From Butyrivibrio sp. (GTDB lineage Bacteria > Bacillota_A > Clostridia > Lachnospirales > Lachnospiraceae), in the NCBI GenBank assembly GCA_024690635.1, contig JAILOW010000069.1, positions 1 through 43,460 of the forward strand: a stretch of DNA of 43,460 bases, in the 5' to 3' direction. The notes under the pieces are model-generated. The model was not told the origin of the DNA. It was given only the letters and a program-made list of their open reading frames with translations, and searched no databases. Of this stretch, positions 17,650-27,254 are shown piece after piece (positions within the stretch are counted from its first letter, which is position 1; every line of letters starts with the position of its first letter). A program made the position numbers and the translations under genes.

Positions 17650-18900
17650 ATGACGGTAAAAGAAAGATATGAAGCGGCAAAAGAGCGTTATTCAAAACTT
17701 AGGGTTGATGTGGACAAAGCTGTTAACGAGCTTTCAAAGATAAGCCTGTCCATGCACTGCTGGCAGGGAGATGACGTTGTTGGTTTTGACCAGAAAGGTC
17801 CCCTTAGCGGCGGTATCCAGACAACAGGAAATTACCCCTACAAGGCAACCACACCACAGCAGCTTATGCAGGATATAGATGAGGTGTTCTCTCTTGTTCC
17901 CGGCAAACACAAACTCAATCTTCACGCCTGCTATGCGGTATTTGATGAAGGAGAGTGGGTGGACAGAGACAAGCTTGAGCCCAGGCATTTTGCAGCATGG
18001 GTTGATTTTGCCAAAAAGCATGGCATCGGCCTTGATTTTAATCCCACCATGTTTTCACATCCCAAGGCATCTGACGCAACTCTTTCATCAGAAAACGAGG
18101 AGATCAGACAGTTCTGGATCGATCATTGCATCGCATGCCTTAAGATTTCAGAGTATTTTGCAACCGAAACAGGTATTCCCTGCATGATGAACATCTGGAT
18201 CCCCGACGGCTTCAAGGATGTGATCCCCGATCGCATTTCACCCAGAAAGAGGCTCAAGGATTCTCTTGATAAGATCCTTGCAACACCTTATGACAAGAGC
18301 AAGGTATATGTGGCAGTTGAATCCAAGGTGTTCGGAATAGGTGTTGAGTCCGTAACCGTAGGCTCCAACGAGTTTTATCTCAACTACGCGGCTAAAAACG
18401 ACATCATGTGCCTCATTGATTCAGGACATTTCCATCCTACGGAAAATGTTGCAGACAAGCTTTCTTCCATGCTTCTTTTCTACGACAAGATGGCACTTCA
18501 CGTAACAAGACCTGTTCGCTGGGATTCCGACCATGTGGTCATCTACAACGATGATGTAAAAGAGATCGCTCAGGAGATCGTAAAGAACGGTCCTGAAAGA
18601 TTCTTTATCGGCATGGACTATTTTGATGCCAGCATAAACAGGATCTCTGCATGGACCAACGGAATGAGAAACTTCCTGAAGGCTCTTTTAAATGCTGAGC
18701 TTCAGCCTGCCGAGGAACTCAAAAAGCTTCAAAATGACCGCAACTTTACTGAGCTTATGTCTCTGCAGGAGCGCATCAAGATGATGCCCATCGGCGATGT
18801 ATGGGATTACTACTGCGAGAAAATGGGCGTTCCCACTGAGGATGAGTGGTTTGATGTTTGCAAAAAATATGAAAGCGATGTTTTGAGCAAAAGAGCTTGA
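17650..18900 (+). CDS. rhaA: L-rhamnose isomerase
   Basis: The product (416 aa; E. coli RhaA 419) converts L-rhamnose to L-rhamnulose using divalent metal. Family segments include SMHCWQGDDVVGF near the N-terminus, LNLHACYA, and the metal-site region CLIDSGHFHPTENV. It heads rhaA-rhaD-rhaB with a 38-bp gap to rhaD. The start has AAGGAT 6-7 bp upstream. The 215-bp gap to the AraC gene holds a weak 6-bp hairpin (TCATCC/GGATGA, around 17573-17598) and no confident promoter. Rhamnose would come from the GH78 enzyme in the long operon downstream. Confidence 0.97.
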   Translation: MTVKERYEAAKERYSKLRVDVDKAVNELSKISLSMHCWQGDDVVGFDQKGPLSGGIQTTGNYPYKATTPQQLMQDIDEVFSLVPGKHKLNLHACYAVFDEGEWVDRDKLEPRHFAAWVDFAKKHGIGLDFNPTMFSHPKASDATLSSENEEIRQFWIDHCIACLKISEYFATETGIPCMMNIWIPDGFKDVIPDRISPRKRLKDSLDKILATPYDKSKVYVAVESKVFGIGVESVTVGSNEFYLNYAAKNDIMCLIDSGHFHPTENVADKLSSMLLFYDKMALHVTRPVRWDSDHVVIYNDDVKEIAQEIVKNGPERFFIGMDYFDASINRISAWTNGMRNFLKALLNAELQPAEELKKLQNDRNFTELMSLQERIKMMPIGDVWDYYCEKMGVPTEDEWFDVCKKYESDVLSKRA

Positions 18901-18938
18901 TAAGCAAATACATGTAACGAAAAGAAAGGATTATAGAA

Positions 18939-19787
18939 ATGAGAGTACTGGATTCTGAATTTGCAAAGGGCTTTTGCCGTATGTGCGTTGATGGTTTTTA
19001 TCAGGGATGGCATGAGAGAAACGGCGGAAATCTGAGCTATAGGATAAAAGCTGAGGAAATTGAACTTGTAAGAGAGGATATTAAAAAAGACGGAGAATGG
19101 AAGGAGATCGGAACAACGGTTCCTGCTCTTGCCGGAGAGTTTTTCATGGTTACAGGTTCAGGCAAATATTTCAGAAATGTGGAGCTTGATCCCGAAGCCA
19201 ATATCTGCATCATAGAAGTTGATGAAAAGGGCGAAAAATACCGCATTCTCTGGGGCCTTAAAAATGGAGGAAGACCTACTTCAGAGCTTCCTTCACACCT
19301 TATGAACCTTGAAGTATGCAAAAAGAGAGACGAAGATATCAGGGTTGTATATCACTGCCATCCTGCAAACACCATAGCTCTTACCTTTGTTCTTCCCCTT
19401 GACGGTGATGTGTTCACAAGAGAGATCTGGGAGATGGCAACTGAGTGCCCTGTAGTATTCCCTGCAGGTATTGGTGTTGTGCCCTGGATGGTACCAGGAG
19501 GACGTGATATTGCAGTAGCCACATCAAAGATCATGGAAAAACAGGATGTTGCCATCTGGGCTCATCACGGTATGTTTGCCTGCGGAACTGATTTTGATAT
19601 CACCTTCGGACTTATGCATACAGTGGAAAAAGCTGCGGAGGTTCTGGTTAAGGTTATGTCCATGACGGACAAAAAGCGCCAGACAATCGAGCCTGACGAC
19701 TTCAGAGCACTTAACGAACCCTTTGGCATCAAGGTCAACGAGTCATGTCTTTATACAAAAAAGAGCAACATTATAGGTGAGAGATGA
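18939..19787 (+). CDS. rhaD: Rhamnulose-1-phosphate aldolase
   Basis: The product (282 aa) is a class II zinc aldolase that splits L-rhamnulose-1-phosphate into DHAP and L-lactaldehyde. The zinc ligands are visible as HCH (H139 and H141) and a later HH (209-210), matching H141/H143/H212 of the E. coli enzyme. The start is preceded by AAAGGAT. It overlaps rhaB by 4 bp (ATGA). Order and identity of the neighbours make fuculose aldolase less likely. No lactaldehyde reductase or dehydrogenase is in the window. Confidence 0.96.
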   Translation: MRVLDSEFAKGFCRMCVDGFYQGWHERNGGNLSYRIKAEEIELVREDIKKDGEWKEIGTTVPALAGEFFMVTGSGKYFRNVELDPEANICIIEVDEKGEKYRILWGLKNGGRPTSELPSHLMNLEVCKKRDEDIRVVYHCHPANTIALTFVLPLDGDVFTREIWEMATECPVVFPAGIGVVPWMVPGGRDIAVATSKIMEKQDVAIWAHHGMFACGTDFDITFGLMHTVEKAAEVLVKVMSMTDKKRQTIEPDDFRALNEPFGIKVNESCLYTKKSNIIGER

Positions 19788-21220
19788 TGAAATACTATTT
19801 GGCGATAGATATCGGCGCATCCTCAGGAAGGCATATTCTGTCATACCTTGAGGATGGCAGGATACGATATGAGGAAATATACAGATTTTACAATGGCATG
19901 GATGAAAAGAACGGTCATAAAGTCTGGGATACAAAAAGGCTCTTTGACGAGATCCTTGCCGGCATGAAAAAGTGTGCAGAGTCAGGCAGGATACCTGTTT
20001 CCATGGGCATCGACACCTGGGGCGTTGACTACGTTCTTTTGGATGAAAATGATAAGATCCTTGGGAATTCCTATGCCTACAGAGATGGAAGGACCGAGGG
20101 AATGGACGGGGAAGTCTACAAGATCATCCCTGAAAAAGATCTTTATGCCCGCACCGGTATCCAGAAGGCAATATTCAATACCATCTACCAGCTTATGGCG
20201 GTAAAAAAACATGAGCCTCATTGCCTTGAAAAAGCAGCATCATTATTGATGATCCCGGACTATCTTAATTTCCTTTTGACGGGCGTAAAAAAGCAGGAAT
20301 ATACCAACGCCACAACCACGCAGCTTGTGGATCCAAAGACTAATGAGTGGGACGCAGAGCTTATTGAAAAACTGGGCTTTCCTTCAAAGCTTTTTAAAAA
20401 GCTTTCAATGCCCGGAACATACGTTGGCGAGCTGTCCCGGGAGATAATCGATAAAGTGGGCTTTAACTGCATAGTCGTTCTTCCTGCCACCCATGATACA
20501 GGTTCGGCCGTTATGAGTGTTCCCAACACTTCTGATGATGTTCTATACATTTCATCCGGAACCTGGTCACTTTTTGGCTGCGAACTTGAAAAGGCGGACT
20601 GCTCCGAAAAGGCTCGAAGCGCCAATTTTACCAATGAGGGCGGATACGATCACAGATACCGTTTCCTTAAAAACATCATGGGCCTTTGGATGATCCAGTC
20701 TGTGAAAAAGGAATTTGAGGAAGGCTATGAATTCCCCGGAAAAACGGGATCTGAGGACTACTCATTTGCAAATCTCTGCGAAATGGCGGAAAAAGAGAAC
20801 ATTGATTCAGTGATCGATGCGGGACGTGACGTTTTCCTTGCACCAAAGTCCATGATCGTGGCTGTTAAGGAGGAATGTAAAAGAACAGGGCAGCAGGTAC
20901 CCGTATCTCCCTGGGAGATTTCAAGGGTTATCTACAGGTCTTTGGCAGAGTGCTATAAAAATGCGGCAAAAGAGCTTGAGGAGATCACCGGTAAACATTT
21001 TGATACCATCAATATCGTTGGCGGAGGATCCAATGCGGATTACCTTAACAGGCTTACCGCAAAAGAGACAGGAAAGACCGTGGCTGCCGGACCATCAGAG
21101 GCTACAGCCATAGGAAACATCGGAGCTCAGATGATAGCAGATGGATTGTTTTCAGATATCATGAGCTTTAGAAAAAGTGTATATGATTCTTTCGGAGTTA
21201 AACTGTTAAAGCACTCGTAA
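19784..21220 (+). CDS. rhaB: Rhamnulokinase
   Basis: The product (478 aa; E. coli RhaB 489) is an FGGY-family kinase that makes L-rhamnulose-1-phosphate. The phosphate-1 motif AIDIGASSGR is at the N-terminus, DTWGVDYVLL and ATHDTGSAV follow, and the adenosine motif GGGSNADYLN is near the C-terminus; these are typical of RhaB rather than xylulokinase. Either of two adjacent ATGs (19784 or 19787) could start it, with AGGTGAGAG upstream. It is the last gene of rhaADB. The two-component genes start 72 bp later. Confidence 0.96.
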   Translation: MMKYYLAIDIGASSGRHILSYLEDGRIRYEEIYRFYNGMDEKNGHKVWDTKRLFDEILAGMKKCAESGRIPVSMGIDTWGVDYVLLDENDKILGNSYAYRDGRTEGMDGEVYKIIPEKDLYARTGIQKAIFNTIYQLMAVKKHEPHCLEKAASLLMIPDYLNFLLTGVKKQEYTNATTTQLVDPKTNEWDAELIEKLGFPSKLFKKLSMPGTYVGELSREIIDKVGFNCIVVLPATHDTGSAVMSVPNTSDDVLYISSGTWSLFGCELEKADCSEKARSANFTNEGGYDHRYRFLKNIMGLWMIQSVKKEFEEGYEFPGKTGSEDYSFANLCEMAEKENIDSVIDAGRDVFLAPKSMIVAVKEECKRTGQQVPVSPWEISRVIYRSLAECYKNAAKELEEITGKHFDTINIVGGGSNADYLNRLTAKETGKTVAAGPSEATAIGNIGAQMIADGLFSDIMSFRKSVYDSFGVKLLKHS

Positions 21221-21226
21221 GATGTT

Positions 21227-21260
21227 TATAATACTGTATATGTTTGCCTAAAAAACATAT
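21227..21260 (+). promoter_or_regulatory. Possible -10 and hairpin before the histidine kinase gene
   Basis: A perfect TATAAT lies at 21227-21232 but without a good -35. Just after it ATATGTTT (21238-21245) pairs with AAACATAT (21253-21260) over a 7-nt loop. This may be the promoter and operator of the two-component genes; the evidence is weak. Confidence 0.3.
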
Positions 21261-21292
21261 GAAAACACTAAAAGAAACGGTAAGGAACGCTT

Positions 21293-23074
21293 ATGGGTAA
21301 GTTGATCAGTAAGGTACTCAGAAAGATTGGTTTTTTAAGACTTCCTATCCAGCGTCAGATTTTTCTGGCGCTGGTTTGGCTTTCTGTAGTCATGTCAGTC
21401 ATTCTGGGAATCGTCGTGTACGGAGTGTCAAGAAAAACTATAGAGGATCAGTATAACAGGGCACATGAAAGCTCCATCGGAGTTGCCAGCGAGATCGTCA
21501 AACTGAATCTGAGATCTGATGTCGAACAGGCAAGGTCTTTGCTGTCCTCATCCATGTTCATCCACAATTTCGTCATAGAAGATCCGGATAGTACGTACTT
21601 TCCGGCATCCACCAACCTCCTGATACAGGAGCAGCTTTTGAAGATCATTTCATCCAATACGGAGATCAGGGATATTCTGGTTGTAAACAACGCCGGCAAC
21701 ATAGCCTTTGCATCCCAGAACGATTCCAATCAAAGGCAGATCATAAAGTACTATCAAAGCGGCGATATCCTCGATAAATTCTGGGTTGAGGAAGCTGATG
21801 CCAATCTGGGAAAAGAGATCTTTTACCCGAACAATGTGATCTTTGATGATCAGAACGAGACCTTTTCTCTGGTAAAAGAGATCATTGAGCCCGCGGACTA
21901 CAAAAAGATAGGCTTTCTTGTTATGAACATCCGTAAATCGGACACCTTCTCCAAGGCCTTTGGAACCAAGGATGAAGGCTACGGAACGGACTTTGATCTG
22001 GTCATAGCAAATGACCCTCAGATCCCCGGAGCCCATCGCCTTGTATATTCATCTGCAGATCTTTCAAGACCACAGCTAAATGAGATAACCAAGGCTTTCT
22101 ACGGCAATGACACCGACAGTCAGCTTCTTTTTACCGCTACCCAGAACAATTTGAGCGGATGGGACGTTGTAAATGTCATTTCGAAAAAAGAGCTGGCATC
22201 CCAAAGCAGCTATATTTCATTTGTTTCACTTATCATAGGAATTTTGCTGATAGGACTGAGCCTTCCTCTTTCCTACGTGATCTCGGGATATATCACAAAG
22301 CCTCTTTATATCCTTGAAGAGAACATCATGGGACTTGGAAACGGTCACTACCACGTAGATGCGGAGTTTGATGACAGTGAGGCCGGAAGGATAGGCCAAA
22401 AATTCAAGGATGTGGTGAACAATAACCTTGAGCTTGAAAACAAGCTTATCCAGACCAATCTGAAAGAGAGGGAAGCAGAGCTTTTGCTCATGCAATCCCA
22501 GATAAATCCCCATTATCTTTACAACACTCTGGATACTCTGTACATGATGGCTATCATCAAGAACGAGGACGAGATAGCAGAGTTTGTGCAGGCTCTTTCG
22601 GAGAACTTCAGACTTAGTCTGAACAAGGGAAACAAGCTGATAATGGTTCAGGATGAGATAAGCCGAATAAGGGCTTACATGAAGATCCAGAACTACAGAT
22701 TCAACGATAAATACGACCTTGTGCTAAATATCGGAGCGGATCTTTTAAGGGAGAGAATGCTGACCTTTATCCTGCAGCCGCTGGTTGAAAATGCCGTTTT
22801 CCACGGCCTTGAGCCAAGGGCGACAGAGGGCAGGGTTTCCGTTACCGGAGAACTGCTTGATCAAACAATCAAGTTCGTTGTAGAAGACGACGGAGTGGGA
22901 ATAGAGGATATGAGCGCTCTTGAGAACGGATACGGAGTCAGAAACATAAAAGAGAGAATAAAACTGTTCTACGGAGAGGGATATGATCCTGTCTTTGAAA
23001 ACACGGGATCAGGCACCAGGGTTACCATTGTGGTACCAAGGATAACACCGGAACAGATGAATACAAATATATAA
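21293..23074 (+). CDS. YesM-type sensor histidine kinase
   Basis: The product (593 aa) has a transmembrane helix near residues 24-45, an extracellular sensor region of about 260 residues, a second helix near 305-330, a HAMP segment, a His_kinase domain with QSQINPHYLYNTL (phospho-acceptor H407) and an ATP-binding domain with LVENAVFHG. This is the LytS/YesM class that typically senses extracellular sugars or works with a binding protein. The response regulator gene follows directly. By position it likely controls the adjacent transporter and glycosidase operon. The start has AAGGA about 7 bp upstream. Confidence 0.94.
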   Translation: MGKLISKVLRKIGFLRLPIQRQIFLALVWLSVVMSVILGIVVYGVSRKTIEDQYNRAHESSIGVASEIVKLNLRSDVEQARSLLSSSMFIHNFVIEDPDSTYFPASTNLLIQEQLLKIISSNTEIRDILVVNNAGNIAFASQNDSNQRQIIKYYQSGDILDKFWVEEADANLGKEIFYPNNVIFDDQNETFSLVKEIIEPADYKKIGFLVMNIRKSDTFSKAFGTKDEGYGTDFDLVIANDPQIPGAHRLVYSSADLSRPQLNEITKAFYGNDTDSQLLFTATQNNLSGWDVVNVISKKELASQSSYISFVSLIIGILLIGLSLPLSYVISGYITKPLYILEENIMGLGNGHYHVDAEFDDSEAGRIGQKFKDVVNNNLELENKLIQTNLKEREAELLLMQSQINPHYLYNTLDTLYMMAIIKNEDEIAEFVQALSENFRLSLNKGNKLIMVQDEISRIRAYMKIQNYRFNDKYDLVLNIGADLLRERMLTFILQPLVENAVFHGLEPRATEGRVSVTGELLDQTIKFVVEDDGVGIEDMSALENGYGVRNIKERIKLFYGEGYDPVFENTGSGTRVTIVVPRITPEQMNTNI

Positions 23075-23092
23075 ATGAGCGGGGAAAGAATC

Positions 23093-23845
23093 ATGCCAAA
23101 AAGATTAGTGATAATTGATGATGAGACACTGGTAATAGAGGGAATCAAAGCCATCATAAAAAGGATCGGTGCTGATGTGGAAGTTGTGGGCTCTGCCCAG
23201 GACGGCATTCAGGCACAGAGAGTAATCAGAAATATAAAGCCCGATATAGTCATAACGGACATCAGGATCCCTTATGTTGACGGACTTTCACTTATAGAGG
23301 AGTGCAAGGAATTTTGCCCGGATACGTATTTTATCATCATAAGCGGCTTCCAGGAATTTGAATATGCAAGAAAGGCCATAAGGCTTGATGTGGTTGACTA
23401 CATAACAAAGCCCGTTACCATAGATAAGCTCCGCGCGGCCCTTGATATGACAAAAAAGAAGCAGATGACCGATGAAGAGCTTGCCATGGAGGAAAAGGCC
23501 AAAGAGGAGCAAAAGCCCGACAGCGGCCACAAGGCTATCGATCAGATAATCGAGTACATATCCAAAAATTACAACAGGGATATAGGTCTTACGGAGCTCT
23601 CTGAGCTTGTGGGAATGAACCCCGCATACCTTAGCGTTTTGTTCAAGGAAACTCTTGGAAAGACCTACATAAAATATCTCACGGGAATAAGGGTGGAAAA
23701 GGCCTGCGAGCTGCTTGCAGAGGGCAATAAGGTATCTGCGGTTGCCTCCATGGTGGGCATAAGCGATGTTCACTATTTTGGTGAGATCTTTAAAAAATAC
23801 ACAGGCAAAACACCCAGAGAATATCGGGACTTTGTGACAAATTGA
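23093..23845 (+). CDS. YesN-type response regulator (AraC output domain)
   Basis: The product (250 aa from ATG 23093, which has GGGGAAAG upstream; an ATG at 23075 would add six residues) has a receiver domain with acidic pocket DDE near residues 9-11 and phospho-acceptor D56 in TDIRIPYVDG. A short charged linker joins it to two AraC-type helix-turn-helix motifs (LSELVGMNPAYLSVLFKETL, then the FGEIFKKYTGKTPREYR region). It pairs with the YesM-type kinase. Its likely target is the promoter at 23846-23991, which carries a palindrome and a direct repeat. Confidence 0.94.
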   Translation: MPKRLVIIDDETLVIEGIKAIIKRIGADVEVVGSAQDGIQAQRVIRNIKPDIVITDIRIPYVDGLSLIEECKEFCPDTYFIIISGFQEFEYARKAIRLDVVDYITKPVTIDKLRAALDMTKKKQMTDEELAMEEKAKEEQKPDSGHKAIDQIIEYISKNYNRDIGLTELSELVGMNPAYLSVLFKETLGKTYIKYLTGIRVEKACELLAEGNKVSAVASMVGISDVHYFGEIFKKYTGKTPREYRDFVTN

Positions 23846-23901
23846 AATGATAATCTAAAAAAAGTCTACACAAAATAAAAAATGTCCCCTATTTCCCAAA
23901 A

Positions 23902-23931
23902 TACACCTGGTGTAATCTACGTATTGTAATC
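23902..23931 (+). promoter_or_regulatory. Palindrome and direct repeat upstream of the long operon
   Basis: TACACCTGGTGTA (23902-23914) is a perfect 13-bp palindrome. TGTAATC occurs at 23911-23917 and again at 23925-23931, a 14-bp period, the layout AraC-type response regulators often use. Flanking TCTACACA and TGTGTAGA (near 23864 and 23970) form a wider inverted pair. A regulatory role is inferred. Confidence 0.35.
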
Positions 23932-23991
23932 AATCGGTGAACCGAACGGGACAAAAATCAAAAAACTAATGTGTAGAAAATGGAGGGTAAC

Positions 23992-25422
23992 ATGAAAAAG
24001 AAAGTTTTGGCAACAATTCTTTCCGCAGCCATGGTTTTGGGAGCTTTAGCAGGATGCGGAAGCACATCTGCAGATACTGTAACAGACAGCACTGCAACAG
24101 AGACAAAAGAAGAAGCTAAGGCAGATACAACTGCTGATACAACTGCTGATACAGCTGCTGATACAGCAGAGGAAGCACCTGCAGCCGGAGATTTCTCAGG
24201 CGAAGATCCTCAGCTTCCCAAGGATTTCCACATCCTTTCAATCTGGGCAGAGGACAATGATAACGGTGTTCTCATCAACAGCATCTGCAAAGCTTATCAG
24301 GAAGTAAATCCTAACTTCACATATGAGTACGAACTTGTATCTTCAGATGACCTTCGTCAGAAGGTAGCTACTCTGGTAGCTTCAAACGATCTTCCCGACA
24401 TGTTCGTATATGAGTCAGGTAAGCCTATCGTTGATCTTATCGACGCAGGCCAGATCACAGATATCGGAGCACTCCTCAATGAGGTTGGCTCAACAGATTT
24501 CGTAACACCTTCAGCAACATCTCTTCTCCAGACACTTTCAGGAACAGACACAATCTATGATCTTCCTCTCGGACTTAACGTTGAGGGATTCTGGTACAAC
24601 AAGGCTCTCTTTGAAAAGGCCGGTATCACCAAAACTCCCGAGACATGGGATGAGTTTGAAGAAGTTCTTCAGAAGCTCAGTGATGCAGGCATTCAGCCTC
24701 TTTCCTGCGGCGCAGCAGATAAGTGGGGCGCTACACGTCTCATCAACGCTTACACAGTAAGAAGCCTCGGCGCTGACGCTATGAAGAATGCAGCAGAAGG
24801 CAAGACCAACTACACAGACGAGGGATATGTTGCAGCAGCTGCAAAGATCCAGGAGTGGGCTAACAAGGGATACTTCGGAGAAGGTGTTAACACTGTTGAT
24901 ATGAACACTGCAGGCTCAATGCTTATGACAGGAAAGTCAGCAATCTTCTACAACGGCTCATGGTTTGCTTCAAACCTTAACGACACATCTGCAAACGCAG
25001 CAGGCGAAGACGGAATCGGATTCTTCAACGTTCCTGTTGTTGATCCTTCAATCTCCAAGGCAGATGCATACTCAATGAACTGTGGTAACATCCTCTGCCT
25101 CAGCCAGGCCAAGACAGATGAAGCTACAAAGTGGTTCATCAAGTACTTCGTAGAGCACATCGGTGATGTAGCTATGGAGACACAGGGTTCCATCAAGGGT
25201 TACACATACTCAGCACAGCAGTCTGATATGTCCGGATACACCAAGCTTGTTCTTGATGAGATCGGCAAGGCACAGAGCGCATTCACATGGTACGAGTCTA
25301 CTATGGGATCAGAAGTATCAGATGCAGCACAGTCAAACGTACAGATGCTCTTCTCAGGAGAGATGTCACCTGAAGACTACATGCAGACTATTCAGGATGC
25401 AGCTGATATGGCAGCCAACTAA
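23992..25422 (+). CDS. Sugar-binding lipoprotein of second ABC transporter
   Basis: The product (476 aa) is a family 1 extracellular solute-binding protein. The signal peptide ends in lipobox LAGC with Cys22 lipidated. The linker contains four tandem 12-bp repeats (24121-24168) encoding ADTT/ADTA units. ATG 23992 is chosen because GGAGGG lies just upstream; an in-frame ATG at 23980 would have this site inside it. It is the first gene of the 14-gene operon and is regulated, by inference, by the two-component system next to it. The ligand is probably an oligosaccharide with rhamnose, given the glycosidases downstream. Confidence 0.94.
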   Translation: MKKKVLATILSAAMVLGALAGCGSTSADTVTDSTATETKEEAKADTTADTTADTAADTAEEAPAAGDFSGEDPQLPKDFHILSIWAEDNDNGVLINSICKAYQEVNPNFTYEYELVSSDDLRQKVATLVASNDLPDMFVYESGKPIVDLIDAGQITDIGALLNEVGSTDFVTPSATSLLQTLSGTDTIYDLPLGLNVEGFWYNKALFEKAGITKTPETWDEFEEVLQKLSDAGIQPLSCGAADKWGATRLINAYTVRSLGADAMKNAAEGKTNYTDEGYVAAAAKIQEWANKGYFGEGVNTVDMNTAGSMLMTGKSAIFYNGSWFASNLNDTSANAAGEDGIGFFNVPVVDPSISKADAYSMNCGNILCLSQAKTDEATKWFIKYFVEHIGDVAMETQGSIKGYTYSAQQSDMSGYTKLVLDEIGKAQSAFTWYESTMGSEVSDAAQSNVQMLFSGEMSPEDYMQTIQDAADMAAN

Positions 25423-25451
25423 ATAAATAACAAATTCATTTAAAACGTATT

Positions 25452-25488
25452 CAAGCGAGCGGTTTTAAAGATCGCTCGCTTGTTTTAT
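25452..25488 (+). terminator. Hairpin between binding-protein and permease genes (partial terminator)
   Basis: CAAGCGAGCG (25452-25461) pairs perfectly with CGCTCGCTTG (25473-25482), followed by only TTTTAT. Such weak terminators or stabilising hairpins are common after binding-protein genes and let more binding protein than permease be made. Read-through into the permease genes is expected. Confidence 0.65.
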
Positions 25489-25505
25489 AAAAGGATGACA
25501 GCAAA

Positions 25506-26393
25506 ATGAAAAGAGTACTTGGAAATAAAGGCGCAATTGCATTATTTGTGGTTCCTGCGATAATACTTTATTCCATTATCGTAGTCCTGCCTGTAATATG
25601 GTCATTTTATTATTCGTTTTTCTCAGGCTCACCCGGACTTAAATGGGAGTTCTCCGGGATCCGCAATTACATCAAATTATTTTCTGACAGGAATTTCCTG
25701 AATTCACTTCTGGTAAATCTTAAATATATCGGGATCGTAATGATCGGCCAGGTTGGCGGCGGCCTCCTCATGGCACTTATGTTCAAGTTCTGGCTTAAGA
25801 GATTTAAAAACGTGGTAAGAACCATCGTATTCTTTCCCGTTGTACTTCCTACAGTTGCTGTAGGTCAGCTCTTTGCCAAGATCTACGAGATTCAGCCCAA
25901 CTACGGACTTTTAAATTCACTCCTTGCTGCAGTCGGTCTCACCGGACTTGTACAGCCCTGGATCGGACAGGCATCAACAGCACTTGGAGCATTGGAACTC
26001 ATGGATATCTGGACCGGAATCGGTTTCCATTCCATTATCCTGTACGGAGCACTTCTTGATATTCCCGATGATGTTATCGAAGCCGGAAGGATCGACGGAT
26101 GCAACGGCTGGAACCTCTTTAAAAACATCATAGCTCCGCTTTTAAGACCCATGATCATAACCTGTATGGTATTTAGTTTCTCCGGAACAGTAAAAATGTT
26201 TGAGTCAGCACTTGCACTCACCAACGGTGGTCCAGGAAATGCTACAAGATCTCTTTCAATGTACATGTACTCAGTAGCATTTACCTACAACAAAGTGGGA
26301 TACGGATCTGTTATCGCCATATTCATATTCCTCTTGTGCATAACCGGCTCAAAGATAATCAATCTCTTTGATAAAAAAGAGAGTTACTACTAG
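25506..26393 (+). CDS. Carbohydrate ABC transporter permease (MalF/LplB type)
   Basis: The product (295 aa) has the normal length and six predicted helices. The EAA loop (IEAGRIDGCNGWNLFKNIIA) is in the C-terminal half and ALTNGGPGNAT follows, as in MalF-type proteins. It pairs with the permease encoded 14 bp downstream. As with the first transporter, no ATPase gene is present. The start has AAAAGGATG upstream. Confidence 0.94.
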   Translation: MKRVLGNKGAIALFVVPAIILYSIIVVLPVIWSFYYSFFSGSPGLKWEFSGIRNYIKLFSDRNFLNSLLVNLKYIGIVMIGQVGGGLLMALMFKFWLKRFKNVVRTIVFFPVVLPTVAVGQLFAKIYEIQPNYGLLNSLLAAVGLTGLVQPWIGQASTALGALELMDIWTGIGFHSIILYGALLDIPDDVIEAGRIDGCNGWNLFKNIIAPLLRPMIITCMVFSFSGTVKMFESALALTNGGPGNATRSLSMYMYSVAFTYNKVGYGSVIAIFIFLLCITGSKIINLFDKKESYY

Positions 26394-26407
26394 GAAGGAG
26401 TTTTGCA

Positions 26408-27250
26408 ATGACTGAAAAATCAAGGCAAAGTATCGGCAGCGTGATCACAAAGGTGGTCATACTACTTATCTGCATTATCGATATATATCCCATATTCTGG
26501 ATGCTGACAGCTTCTTTGAAAAAGCAGCATGAATGGTCATCACATCCGGCATATGCACTGCCCGAGGGCTTTTATTGGCAAAACTTTGTGGATGCCTGGA
26601 CCAGAGGACACATGTCAGTGTTCTTTAGAAACTCACTTGTTTACACCATGGTATCACTGATTTTCATTGTTTTCTTTTCAGTGACCGTTGGCTTTGCGGT
26701 AACCAAGATGCAGTGGAAGGGCAAAAAGATCGTGGCTGACTATTTCCAGCTTGGAATCATGGTTCCCGTTGCAACAGCCCTTATACCTCTTTTCCAGATC
26801 TACAACAAGACAGGCCTTTACAACAAATCAGGGTCACTGATCATTTCCTATGTGGCCTTCGGACTTTCACTTTCCATCTATCTCGTAACGGGGTACTTAA
26901 GATCTTTCCCCGATGAGATCATGGAGGCTGCGGTTATAGACGGCTGCGGCATTTACAAGCTTATGTACTACGTTGTTCTTCCTCTTATGAAGAACGCCAT
27001 CGTAACGGTTCTTGTACTTCAGTTCTTCTTTAAATGGAACGATCTTCTTTTCTCAATGACCTTCGTTTCAAGCACTGATCTAAAGACTGTTCAGACGGGA
27101 CTTATGTATTTCTCGGATGAGTTTGGTTCCAAGAACTGGGGTGCCATCTTTGCATCTGTTTCAATGAGTATCTTACCTATGCTCATTCTTTACACAGTAC
27201 TTAACAAGACCATCATCGAAGGTATGACTGCAGGAGCAGTAAAAGGATAA
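26408..27250 (+). CDS. Carbohydrate ABC transporter permease (MalG type)
   Basis: The product (280 aa) is a six-helix permease with EAA loop MEAAVIDGCGIYKLMYYVVL and the MalG-type C-terminus EGMTAGAVKG. The start is preceded by AAGGAG. It completes the importer with the binding lipoprotein and the MalF-type permease; the glycosidase gene follows after 4 bp, which suggests close coupling of uptake and hydrolysis. Confidence 0.94.
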   Translation: MTEKSRQSIGSVITKVVILLICIIDIYPIFWMLTASLKKQHEWSSHPAYALPEGFYWQNFVDAWTRGHMSVFFRNSLVYTMVSLIFIVFFSVTVGFAVTKMQWKGKKIVADYFQLGIMVPVATALIPLFQIYNKTGLYNKSGSLIISYVAFGLSLSIYLVTGYLRSFPDEIMEAAVIDGCGIYKLMYYVVLPLMKNAIVTVLVLQFFFKWNDLLFSMTFVSSTDLKTVQTGLMYFSDEFGSKNWGAIFASVSMSILPMLILYTVLNKTIIEGMTAGAVKG

Positions 27251-27254
27251 TTAT

